DNA from: Riptortus pedestris
Lineage: Eukaryota; Arthropoda; Insecta; Hemiptera; Alydidae
Assembly (NCBI GenBank): GCA_019009955.1
Contig: CM032229.1
Location: forward strand, 78,227,001-78,291,000
Reading direction: 5' to 3'
Length of the DNA stretch: 64,000 bases
Below, piece after piece: positions 36,826 through 48,315 of the stretch (within the stretch, counting starts at the first letter, position 1; the number at the start of each line of letters is the position of its first letter). A program made the position numbers and the translations under genes. The notes beneath the pieces were generated by a model. The model searched no databases. It saw nothing but the letters and a program-made list of their open reading frames with translations, and had not been told where the DNA came from.

Positions 36826-37451
36826 AGCAGCTTTCCCTTAAGGAAAATCAGCTATTGAGGTTGTACTCATGGCGGAATTTTCGACATTTTTCTTCAAATG
36901 TCCATTGATCCTACCTAGTAGATGACGAAAATGAGGTCCGTTCAAAACTGTTGTTTTGTTTGTTGTTTGTTATTTGTCTGTTACCGCTCTAGCGATCGCA
37001 ATTTTTGTTTTATCGTTACCAAACTTGATATATAATCGTTTTATACAAAAAGAAAGATCGAGTTCGTTAATGGGTGAAATTGGACCAAGGGGAGGGGAGG
37101 GGGTTTAGAGGAGGAGAATTTCGAAGTTCTTAATATCTCCGTTATTATGCGTCGGATCGAAAAATTGTATAGAGCCTATCTTATTGCAAATGTAATGCTC
37201 TATAAATGCTGTTATGTACATTGTTTCTCTATCTTGATTATTTACTGAGATATGTGCATTTTTTAGTTTTCGGTCTTTAGAAAAGCCTCACTCATCTCAT
37301 ATTTTCAATATTCTATTATGTTATGAAGCACTTTATTTGAAGCTTAAATAATAAATATTGTTCTCATTGAACGTTCAAGTTTTGAGATAAATGCAAATAC
37401 ATGGCGCACATGGGAAATCTGCTTAGTTAACGCAGCCCCTGCGTGACGGAC
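36826..37451 (+). mobile_element. HINE-like element copy 11, full-length short form
   Basis: Forward, 626 bp, both ends present: AGCAGCTTTCCCTTAAGG after host GTATT, and ACGCAGCCCCTGCGT GACGGAC before TTTTTTG. A GTTTGTT-rich tract stands where other copies carry (TA)n. The body occurs once only. TACCGCTCTAGCGATCGC and ATATCTCCGTTATTATGCG are well kept. This is the cleanest example of the minimal element. Confidence 0.9.
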
Positions 37452-39003
37452 TTTTTTGTTTTTTTACCATTATTCATGCGGTCTTCAATTTTACAAACAC
37501 TATCACTAAACGCTTTGTCCAGCTCGAGTTTTAGGTCTTTTTATAATATGGGTATATATGAAGCTGGAAATAGAGATTACAATATACTTTTGACTTCATT
37601 CCAGTAAGCGGTAAACCTACGCTGCCCGAGAAGGATTGGGGTATTGGTCGTAGATCAATTTTCTAAAGGATAAAAATACGGACATTGCACTCTCTGGAGA
37701 ACGACAGACTTTATCGATTTGAGAGAGCTGACAGTAGAGCAGGAACAAACACACTACTCTTTGTGGCTGTGGCTGGTGTAGAGGAGTTATGATGAAGGGG
37801 TAAGTCATAAGGGCGCTTCGTGAAAAATGAGTTCACAGAACCTACAAGATAAATCTACGGCACTACCCCTTCCCCGGTCCTAGCTAATGGCCTGGCCATT
37901 GCTCTCTTCGCTCTACTTCCATGTTTCACTCAGTTAAAAAAGTGACTTCCATCTAACTAACTACTTGAAAATATAAGGCCCGAAAACAACATATTTCGCT
38001 CATCAAGATTTAGAAAAATTATTCTTTAACCCTTCTGAGGTTATTACTTTTTCTGCTACAGTTATTCGTTCTTTCATAGTTATACTCATTTATTGTGTTT
38101 GTTGTCTCACACAAGAGCCCTTTTTGCTTTTTTATTGTATCCTTCGTCACAACTTAAGGGAAATCTACGTTTTTGACTAATGTCTTCAATAGCCTATTGA
38201 CTATTCAATGACTACCCACATAGGTGCCAAGTCACTGTTCTTTTTTTTTTTACGAGAGACTCCCATATTTTGAGGATATCCCCCATTTTCCCATATAACC
38301 CTGCTTTTCTCCAGTTTTTTAAGGTATTTTTTGGAAAAAATAAAATTGATTACAAACACTTCGACGGTATCGAAGCGTTCTGGGATTTCGGGAGAATTTC
38401 TCCAATGGTTCATTAGATATGGATTCTTTCTTTAGATAAGTAAGCTACAATTGGCTTCGAGAGAAGCCTGGTCCCATAACTTTTTTGAAGGCAATTTGTC
38501 ATGCAACAATGGGTATGATGCGGTTCAACAAGAAATAAATAAGATGGGTACCTAAAAATATTATAAATTTAGTCTCTTCAACAAATTTATCTGCCCTTTA
38601 CCAGAAGACTGTTTTCCTTGACACAATTCATTTCATTGTTTCGTTGGAAAAGGTTTTATCCCATTGAAACTGTTGAAGGGAAGGCAATATCGAACGTTTG
38701 CTCGTAACCTAAATTAGGGTGCCCTTTGCCGTCAGTATTGCCCTTAATGCGCCCTACTCGAAATACCACTTAGACCTACTCCCGAAGTAATGGACTCCTC
38801 ATGACCTCTTCCGACACCGTTCCTTTAACTATTATATCAGTCCGGCAATGGTACTCCATCGGAACCAATAGTTGCTAGAAAATATTTCAATTTAGCTTTT
38901 ATCACCCTCCCCCCATTTTTATTGAACTATGTCTTGTGAACTTATGCCTGGGTTGTCCAGGTTAGCCACGTGTAATTGAATAGGTCTCATTAAACATGAA
39001 AAA
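37452..39003. other. Spacer, nothing firmly recognised
   Basis: No credible gene. GGTTGTCCAGGTTAGCCACG near 38951-38970 resembles the tRNA-side end of the SINE on the plus strand but is too short to call. Confidence 0.35.
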
Positions 39004-39431
39004 GTCTGTCACGCAGGGGCTGCGTAAACTAAGCAGATTTCCCGGTGAAATTATACAATAGAGAAATATCCATACGAGACCCGAACAGTTACGATCGAAC
39101 TAGCTTTTGGCGGGAAACTCAGACATCCGTTATCGGCCCACATTTAATAAAAATGCAAATATCTCTGTTAATATTCAAGATAGAGAATAAATGTATAGAA
39201 CAATATTTATAGTACATTTAATTTGCAATAAGATTGGTTCTATACAATTGTTTGATCCGACGTATGGAAACGGAGATATTGTGAATTTTCGAATATCTTC
39301 CCTCTAAGCCCCCCTCCCGCTGGTCCGATTTCAGCCATTAACGAACTTGATCTGTCTTTTTGTATAAAACGTTTAAATATCAAGTTTGGTAACGATCAAA
39401 CAAAAATTGTGACCGATAGAGCGTTAACAGG

Positions 39432-39484
<53 letters not shown>

Positions 39485-39577
39485 AGGGATAGGATCAATG
39501 GACATTTGAAGGAATTTTTCGAAAACCGCGTCATGAGTACGACTTCAATAGCTGATTTCCATTAAGGGAAATCTGCT
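39004..39577 (-). mobile_element. HINE-like element copy 12, full-length short form
   Basis: Reverse, 574 bp. It starts after AAAAA with GTCTGTC, the hairpin ACGCAGGGGCTGCGT and AAACTAAGCAGATTTCCC. The body carries one C-rich block and GATAGAGCGTTAACAGGC, with a (TA)n tract at about 39436-39482. It closes with ATAGCTGATTTCCATTAAGG and AAATCTGCT before AAAA. Among the best-preserved copies; very similar to the one inside the Harbinger element. Confidence 0.9.
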
Positions 39578-41580
39578 AAAACTAGGGAGTGGTTTCGATT
39601 CCTGAGTGGGAAAAGGACTTTATTTAGGAAGGTGATAAAATGCTCATTCCATCCTGTTCATAAAAGGGTGTTGGTATTACCTGCAGTTCAGATTAGCCTA
39701 AATTGTATAAATGCACATTTCACCAATTATACTTCTATAGTTACAGATACTCCTTCCAATCCCTATGATATAATATGACAGAGGAACTCAGGACTAAGAA
39801 TCCCCCTCACTAGGATGTCATAACTCAAATTAATGTAGGCTTAGTGGACGCTTGCAAAACTTAATTTTTTTTTTTAAATTTTTCGATGTACCATTATTGT
39901 TCATAGCTTACTCTCGAAAATAATAATCATTTAATGAACGCTAAGAGTAATACTGACATACAAAACAACAAATTTATGACTTAACTAAACGAATATTAAA
40001 TTATTGAATTCCACTCTTATCTAATTATTCAAGTGTAATGATCTAAACTGATGTGTTTGTGGGCTTTGAGCATTATGGTGTTTCCTTTGAAAAGATAAAT
40101 ACTGATTCCGTTAGGAAATGCTGTTTGCTAAACAGAATGAGAATAGCCTCAGTATTTGCTTTGATATGCCTTTATCACAGCCAGAGGGATGTACATATAA
40201 TAATGCCACAGAGAACTGGTTATGTCCAGCTACATTTTTTATTTACAAACTTTACCCCAGCAATTCGTGTCTCAGGCAGCCTCAAATGTTTTATAAAATC
40301 TTGGAAAAAACCGTTTGTCATGAAAAAATGTCAACTTTATCTTATCTAACTATCAAATCTTATCTTATCCTAAATTCCTGTTAAATTTTCTCCCATTCCA
40401 TCTAAAAACTGAACTTTAGATGAAATTTTAATAACGAAACCTGCATAGTTATCTTAATAGATATTTTAAAATTCGTGAAACACCCTTAATTAGCATTCAT
40501 CTGAGATTGATTTACGTAGCTAAACAGAAATGGTGCCCTAAATTTTTGGCCACTGAAGTTCATCAATCCATTGAAAGCATTTTTTTTTTTTTTTTAATTT
40601 TGTTTTATAGTCCAGAACAATCCATTGTATTTTGTGGTATAAGGTAGAATGTCCAAATTCTTATGGAGTTATTTTCAAAAATAAAAGATACAACACTTGA
40701 CTCCATATTTCACGCCCCAAATTAAGTAATTTATTTTGAATAGGAATCAGACAAACAAAATAAATAAATAAAACCCTAGCATATTTCTCGAGCATTAATA
40801 TCAGTATAAGTTTTAACGTGTGTAACTTCTCATTATCAAAAAGAATTTTCCTAATTTCTTTTATCTTTCAGCTATTGGTCAAAAGGATTGCTCTGATAAA
40901 TAACCCTAAAATCTACTTGAATATGTTTTAAGTCTATTAGAACGAATATTCTGTTCAACCAATGGGTAACATACCGTCCTGAAGCGAGGTAGCATTTTCC
41001 AAAAGTCTGGGAAAGCTTTTTAGCCGTTTGGGTAGTAGAACTACCCAGACGGGAAAGCGATGGAGGTTTGTTCGGAATTGGCGAAGTTGAAGCAGTACGA
41101 TAAACTTTAGAGAAGGAGAAGTCAGTGTTATCCTTTACCCTACAACTTAGCGGGGACACAAGTTCTAAGAATTATTGCTGTCTATTTGCTATGTGAGCAA
41201 ATCCTCCTCTTGGGAACGTAGTATTCGTATTCCTGTTTAACCGTCACAAACACCCGTAACTAATGTAATTTATGATGAGTGTGTCTTTCTAACATCGTAA
41301 TATAATGTCCTCAAAAGAGTTAACAGAAAGAATATGTATAATAAATAAGTTATGGCGTTTGCGAACATAAAAAAAATATCATAAAAAGTTATGAAAGCGT
41401 ATACATTATTACTTTTAATGTCATGTAATAAGTCATTGCTTTTAAATAGAAGATAATTGTAATAGATAGGATGCTCTGTTTGGTTCTTTTTATTTGGCAT
41501 TTTGTATGTTGCGTATTTTGTACATGACAGTTCTAATGTTCCACCTTGTTTTTGAACCTGTATACATAAAATTTATGTTT

Positions 41581-41632
<52 letters not shown>

Positions 41633-43814
41633 CATATGTTTGTTTGTTTGTGTGTGTGTGTGTGTGTGTGTATTTATTTATATTTAAATGTTACTGGATT
41701 TATTTAAATTATTGTTTGGCTGTTCACCGATTTATCATTCAATCACATATATCGGCTTGAATGGTTTCGAGAAATCTTTATTTTTGTGAAACTATCTCAA
41801 GGAAAAACAGGCTAATACAGGAATTTTCCATGTAGGAGTGGGGGTTTACTCAGTGTCAAAGCATATCTAATGACAAAGTCAAATACAGATTTTGTTTAGA
41901 AAGCATTTGTGAATTACTGATTTATTGTTTTATTTTACACTTTTGACTTCCTATCACCAGTCTCCAAATTAGAAGATTATTACGGAATAAAATTTATTTT
42001 TTTATTTTTCGAACTAAGAAAGGTGCAGAATAGTCTGGGATATTATACGCGATTTAGTATTTCAAACATTATCGAGGCTGAGGACTCTTGAGTCATAATG
42101 CATTTTCTCATTTTGAAAAATTATATATATTTTTTTTAATACAAATTCACTCAATTTTATAATGTTTATTTCGCTCGATGATCTTTCCCCATCTTTAATA
42201 GTAGTAACATACTTCAGAATTGATCGTTTGGTTCGAAGGTAAACGCTCGCCTTTGAAGTTCCTCCAATTGAGCACATTTTTTTTTTTTTTTTTTTTTTTA
42301 TGAGAATTCATTTCGATGTTACTAGGGACCCCGGGATCAATAAAAAAAATAATCCATACTCATCCACTAGTTTCAATCGCTTCAGAAAATGATCATCGCT
42401 TTAAGGTGTTCATAGGCGTATGTGTGGTGGATGTTCAAGATGTCCCCAGTGCCTCGTGTTGTGTATCGTGGATTGGTTGTGAGTGATTCCTTTATTTGGT
42501 CTTCATCGACCTGGGAAGGTCTCCCTCACAGAGGAGCAAACGTGACATCAAAATGCCTTTTCTAACCATCGTTGTCACTCAGCGTAATCTCTTTTTCACT
42601 AGCATCTCGCGCACTCTTTCCACTGTAAAAACTATGACGGAAATGTAACATTTGATTTTACATCATTAAATCTTCGTCAAATAATTTAAAAAAAAAATTA
42701 AAACAATGGAGTGCTCTAGTCCAATACGAAATTGATGCGATCACTTGCTAAATGGCCTAAAGTTTGGAGGGCCCAAGTTTTTCACAGTGAATTACCACCA
42801 TTTGTTACAAAAATACGACATAATTTTCCAGACAACCCTATACTTTCATCTCTAAAACCAGACTGACCTGTAGTTACTTATATGATTTATATTTTAAGTC
42901 AAATAAATTAAGACCATCCTTGCTTAGTTTCATTGCGAGATGTACATAATTAATGTCTAAATAACGTATCTCCTTGGTAACTTATAGCAATAGTATTTTA
43001 ATGCTTATATTTGTATTGCTCATTTTGAAAATTGTGATCAGGGAGGAGTTAGGGTTCCAGCTCACTCCTAGTATATTTTTCAAATCCTTACACCTGAAGT
43101 GTCTGGTATGCCACTTCTACTATTAATTAAATTTTACTTATTAACAAAATGATCCTTAATTTAATTTCGGAATGGTTTCCTATTAGAAATTTGAAGTGTT
43201 TATCGTATTCAAAATGGGCTTCAAGTTAAATAGAATGTTAATAACTATATATTTTTTTTGTTGCAAAATGTCAAGAAATTAAGTAAACATTTAAAATGTA
43301 CAATTTTTTTATTGTTATTTTATCAGCGTAAGTGAACTTTTTTTCCAGGGTTCTTCTAATTTACTACGGATTTCATTAAAGCATTAAAGTGTTCGTATAT
43401 TCTGGTCAAAGAATAATATAGCCATATCTAAAACTAGGCCACTACTGTGAAGTACAAAACAAAACTGAAATTTATTATAGACATTTAAAATAATTTCTCT
43501 GAAAACGCGCTGAAACTGAATGTATTAAAATATATATTATATGTTTATTGTCAGTTCAATCTGTAGTTGTATTGAAAATCAAATCATCCTTTGCCACCCC
43601 TTTTGATGTTATTTACCTGTTCGGTAAATGTGTATTGTTGAACGTTGATGTCGTTTCAGGCTAATTTCAACGTATCTCCCTCAGTGGTTCTCAATAATCC
43701 ATCCAGTGTATCTAATCTCTTCGTTGCATGGATTGATATGTGTTCTACAAGTGTCAAATCGGTGGAAGTCTTAAAGTTGCTTACATTATAATTGAGTATA
43801 CTGTCTTTTTACAG
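39578..43814. other. Intronic spacer with microsatellite, poly(T) and one doubtful frame
   Basis: Contains (TA)n(GT)n at 41584-41670 and 23 T at 42277-42299. A minus-strand frame at 40872-41159 (MSPLSCRVKDNTDFSFSKVY and a Ser/Thr-rich part) has coding-like composition but no family match. A hairpin with 13-bp arms lies inside it at about 41031-41059. About 42380-42620 is somewhat GC-richer without an open frame. The stretch ends at the acceptor TTTTTACAG. Confidence 0.35.
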
Positions 43815-43847
43815 ATATGGTGCCTATCTCTCCATGGGATATATGAG
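43815..43847 (+). CDS. Putative coding microexon 3 (33 nt)
   Basis: The acceptor CTTTTTACAG and the donor ATGAG|GTAAAC bound 33 bases. With the split codon from 13611 (GG+A) it reads G-YGAYLSMGYM and leaves AG of an arginine codon for the next exon. Phase is again unchanged. The short length makes it the weakest of the four on its own. Support comes from the matching phase with exons on both sides and the strong polypyrimidine tract. Further exons may lie in the 30-kb gap before it. Confidence 0.4.
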
Positions 43848-44869
43848 GTAAACTTATAACTCAATTAAAGAACGATTTATACTACTGACCTTAGTTTCTC
43901 TTTGGTAACACTGAAATTCTAAACATTTTAACTTTTTCGTCTCAGTTTTTGATTTCAGTTATTGGTTGTGGATTTATCTGGAGTACGACCATTAAAATAT
44001 ATTATACTAACTTCGCATGTTACTTATATAAAGTTTATATCAACCCACCCTTTAGATCTAGGTTCAGCGTTTTCTCTATTATATTTTATTTGGATTTTCT
44101 ACGCACCGTCCCAAGATGATACCGGCGTCTTTGTCAATTTTAATGATACAAATACAATTTGTGCTAAGGTGCCGAGTTTAAGGCCAGGAATTTTCTGGTG
44201 TTTTTTTACATTTCGCCCTTAAATGCTTTTTCCATCTTATCTGATGACTCCATTGATTGTCTCCCAATTGATTCAGGCTATATTGATGTGTTTTCATTGG
44301 GACTCCACATTTATGTCTTCTCCAATGGGAGAACTGTTACCCTGTTGCATAAAAAAAGAAGATGAACAGACGGTCCATGTGGACACTTTGTACAGATTGC
44401 AGCATTCAGACTCTATTTGTTTTACTATATTTATTTCATACTTTTATACGTTTATCAACGCACTCTAAATCTGTTGGATTGCTAATTTTGCAGATGATTA
44501 GCTGGGTGAACAGCTGGGCCATTGGGTCCAAACATCTATATACTCTCCAGCAGACTATACTATACTTACTATACTATATGTTGAATGGCCTAAATGTTTT
44601 CTTTCTTTGAAAAAAAAGCCGTGTATTATATGACTGTCGCTGAAATGAAGTATAGCAGACATTGGAAATGTGGGTTTTAGGCTGTAAAGGCCACCCAGGG
44701 ACTCAGTCACTTGCCAGTGTTAATATCTTAGAGAAACACATATTGTACACAAATATTGCTTTCTCTAGCATTAAAAGATTTACTCCAAGTACGAGTTGAC
44801 TTCTTAACGTACGTATCTCTCATGTATAGCTGTAATGTTCGGAGATACTCAATATTAACAGAACCAAAA
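43848..44869. other. Probable intron
   Basis: Two hydrophobic plus-strand frames (43962-44222, 44223-44468) show no domain or splice support. Confidence 0.35.
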
Positions 44870-45901
44870 GTCCGTTACGCAGGGGCTGCGTAAACTAAGG
44901 ACATTTCCCTTGTGATGTTATCACGAATAAATATATTATCTATTTCTAAATAAAATTCGATGAGTAGAAGTGGGAGTTTACTGAAGATTAAAAACAAGAA
45001 AGTACGCATAACTGGCTTTATATTTGAGAAAAAATTTATAGAACTACAATTGTTTGGAGCATGAATAGTTTAACAAAATTCATTCTATAAAATGTTTCGA
45101 TCCGAAATATAATAACGAAGATATTTTGAATGTTTCAATTTCCCCTCGCTCTTAACCCCCCCCCCTATTCTTTGTCCGATTTCTGCCATTAACCAACGTG
45201 ATCATTATAGTGTTGAATGGAACGGTAAAATATCGAGAATTGTATAAAACAAATAAATATTTTCTAGTCAAGAACGTAAAATCCTAATTGATGACTACAT
45301 CACACAACGAATTTGAATGTGTCTTTCATAATAAAGTTCCGTTGGAAACAACTCTGTGCGATGACTAAAAGTTAAAATATACTGAAGGCTGAACATAAAA
45401 AAATGCAAATAACTCTGTAAAATTTCCGGACAGAGAAAACTTATACAGAACATTTATAAAAAATCAAATTTGCTGCAAGATTGGTTATATCAATCCATAC
45501 TCATAGTCGATGGAGATATCTTGAATTATCGATTTTCTTCCTATCTAAGCCGTCTCCCGCCGATCCAATTTCAGCCGTGAACGAACTTGATCTTCAGTTT
45601 TACATGAAACTTTTATGTATTGAGTTTGGTAAAGATCAAACAAATATTGTGACTGCTAGAGGGGCGCCAGTGATGTACACTGGGTCTCAAATGCTTTTCA
45701 CAGCTAAATGGATGATTTAATCAAAAAGTGTCAGAGGATAAAGTTGTAGGTCAGCAAATTTAAGTAGAAAATTAGACAAATCTTGAGCTTTATTAATATA
45801 GATATAATTTTTGACCGGATCTCATTTTTGTCATCTCTTAGATAGGATCTCTGGACATTTGAGGACATCTTTCGACAATTGCGGCGTAAGAGAAATTTGC
45901 T
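44870..45901 (-). mobile_element. HINE-like element copy 13, full-length long form
   Basis: Reverse, 1032 bp, both ends present: GTCCGTTACGCAGGGGCTGC after AAAA, and GAGAAATTTGCT before AAAA. The body is duplicated (C-rich blocks near 45157 and 45545). The (TA)n site is replaced by about 120 bp of unrelated sequence after GACTGCTAGAGG (GCGCCAGTGATGTACACTGG onwards). That insert lacks clear ends. Confidence 0.85.
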
Positions 45902-46807
45902 AAAATTCCGTTGGGAACGGGGCAAACATCTTTCGACCTCATTATCCCCAATTTTGTTTTATTTTATTGAGTGTGGTGATTCCACTACTGTTGTTTTTAT
46001 TTTCATGAATGTAAGAAAGTGTTCCATAGAAGTAGTATTACCACGAAAAGCAAAATCCGTGTGAGGAAATAAATTGAGATTAATTATTAAAAAATACAAA
46101 AAGTCTATATAGTGTATAGATTTCATTAACATTCGATTATTCAATAAATGTTAACGTTAACCCTGTGAGTTTTTGATATTTAGACAAAAAAAACGCTATG
46201 CGTTCTGTATTATAATATCACTTATTTGTCGTATTGCATTCATAGTGAAAATCTATAAAAGTGAATTTTAGACTTTGATTACCGCATTGGGGAATCTTTT
46301 TGAAATAGTAACTATGTAGGAATTATGGCGAGTGGACCAAACTGAGTGAGCCATCTTCCTGATTCTAGCTACGGGGTAAACAATTCATCCCGACTTAGTT
46401 TCTGAGGCTAACAGGTGGAGCAGGTCCACGATCCGGCTCAATCCAGCTCGAACTGGTTAACTACTCGAACTGCGTAGATCTAGCAGCTCTCAACTGGAAT
46501 TTATCCTCAATCTCTTGCTTCTTTATTAATTCAACCTTCAAATATTACGTATAAGTTTAATAAGTGGTTTCTTCTAACATCTCTTACACTACTAGCTGCT
46601 CTATTAACAAGTAGTTTGCTTCCAAAGGAAAACAACTGTGGACCTCAGAGCCAGATTCAATATATTTATTAAGACTATTTACCCCAGCGCACATAGCAAT
46701 TAATTGTACATAATTGATGTTAGCTGTGAAGCTTATTTCACTACTCAAAACACCCCCCCCCCCCCCAGTGAAAAGCTATATTTACCTCAAGGTTTCCATA
46801 TTATATG
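45902..46807. other. Probable intron, nothing recognised
   Basis: A C-homopolymer lies near 46753. No coding evidence. Confidence 0.35.
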
Positions 46808-47220
46808 CAGTGGGTAAAAAAATCATTCATACACTTAGTTTATTGGCAAAAATATTTTTTAACTTGATATCATAACAGATAGCGAGAAGCAACAACGTTT
46901 CCCAATAATTTTATTCTTTAGCAAAACTTAAAAATAAATATTTTTTTAAAATAATTTAAATTTGAATTTTTAAAGGCAAAATAATTATTCATACACTTAT
47001 TAAACAATTCTACTACTGTTTTCGGATTTTTAACTCCAATAAAGCCCATAAATGTTCGATTGTGTTAAGACCCGGTGGTTGCACATTTAAAAAAAGATTG
47101 TAGTTTGCCCGGGAGCAAATTCAATATATTTGGATTAGATGTATGGGAATTTGTTTGGAGGCAAAGGGGGAAATTATTTGAACCTAAAAATCTGCAACGA
47201 ACTGTGAAGCATATCGGGTG
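46808..47220 (-). mobile_element. Truncated Tc1/mariner element with IR/DR-type end
   Basis: A Tc1-like terminus, CAGTGGGTAAAAAAATCATT then CATACACTTA, lies at 46808 after a TATATG context. A second, direct copy of the motif (GGCAAAATAATTATTCATAC) lies about 167 bp inside, at 46975-46999. Outer and inner direct repeats within one long terminal repeat are the IR/DR layout of Sleeping Beauty-type Tc1 elements. Minus-strand transposase sequence follows. No second terminus is visible before about 47220, so the opposite end is lost. Confidence 0.78.
47013..47087 (-). pseudogene. Tc1 transposase C-terminal remnant
   Basis: The minus strand reads NVQPPGLNTIEHLWALLELK and then IRKQ before a stop. 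This is the block around the third catalytic acidic residue of Tc1 DDE transposases (family form SPDLNPIEHLW). The glutamate is kept, while D and P of the usual PDLNP are changed. Upstream sequence holds stops, so nothing functional remains. Confidence 0.8.
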
Positions 47221-47328
47221 ATTTGGGGTATTCAAAATTTCTTAGTTTTTAAGAGTCGTATCGAAAACCAATATTGTTAAATTACTTACATTTTTGTAGC
47301 TTAAATATTCTTCCTTTCTTTTTTTCAG

Positions 47329-47388
47329 GATTGAGCAAACCTCAATTCTATTCATCGGAGTTTTACTTAGATATAGCAAATATTTGAG
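47329..47388 (+). CDS. Putative coding exon 4 (60 nt)
   Basis: A very good acceptor (TTCCTTTCTTTTTTTCAG) and the donor TTGAG|GTGAAG bound 60 bases. Continuing from the split codon at 43847 it reads R-IEQTSILFIGVLLRYSKYL and ends with AG of the next split codon. Its length is a multiple of three and it keeps the phase of the other exons. The peptide has a short hydrophobic core (ILFIGVLL) flanked by charged or polar residues. That could be the edge of a membrane segment or a buried strand. No further exon in this phase was found to the right, so the gene probably continues beyond 64 kb. Family unknown. Confidence 0.5.
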
Positions 47389-47643
47389 GTGAAGAGATCA
47401 CTAGTCTTTCAAACCAACAGGTGGGAAACCTGCTCAGTTGTTAATTCTGATGTGCGCCATATATGCTTCTACTTGACGCCTCTAAATATGTTTCTTACAG
47501 TTAAACTTTTCCATTCTACCACAGTTCTTCCATTTCCATTTGGCCTTTTGAACTGTTCATGGCTTGCTTTGTTCACGGGATCAAACCCGTTTTTTTGTCC
47601 CTGTTTACTTCACATTTGATATAATAATTCATATATTAAAAAA
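47389..47643. other. Intron start, nothing recognised
   Basis: The open frame running on from exon 4 (47389-47619) is Phe-rich AT sequence and most likely not translated. Confidence 0.35.

Positions 47644-48315
<672 letters not shown>

Noticed and set aside
43662..43790. Exon after the acceptor GTCGTTTCAG with about 37 open codons
   Set aside because: No convincing donor closes it in the needed phase, and the peptide is not recognisable.
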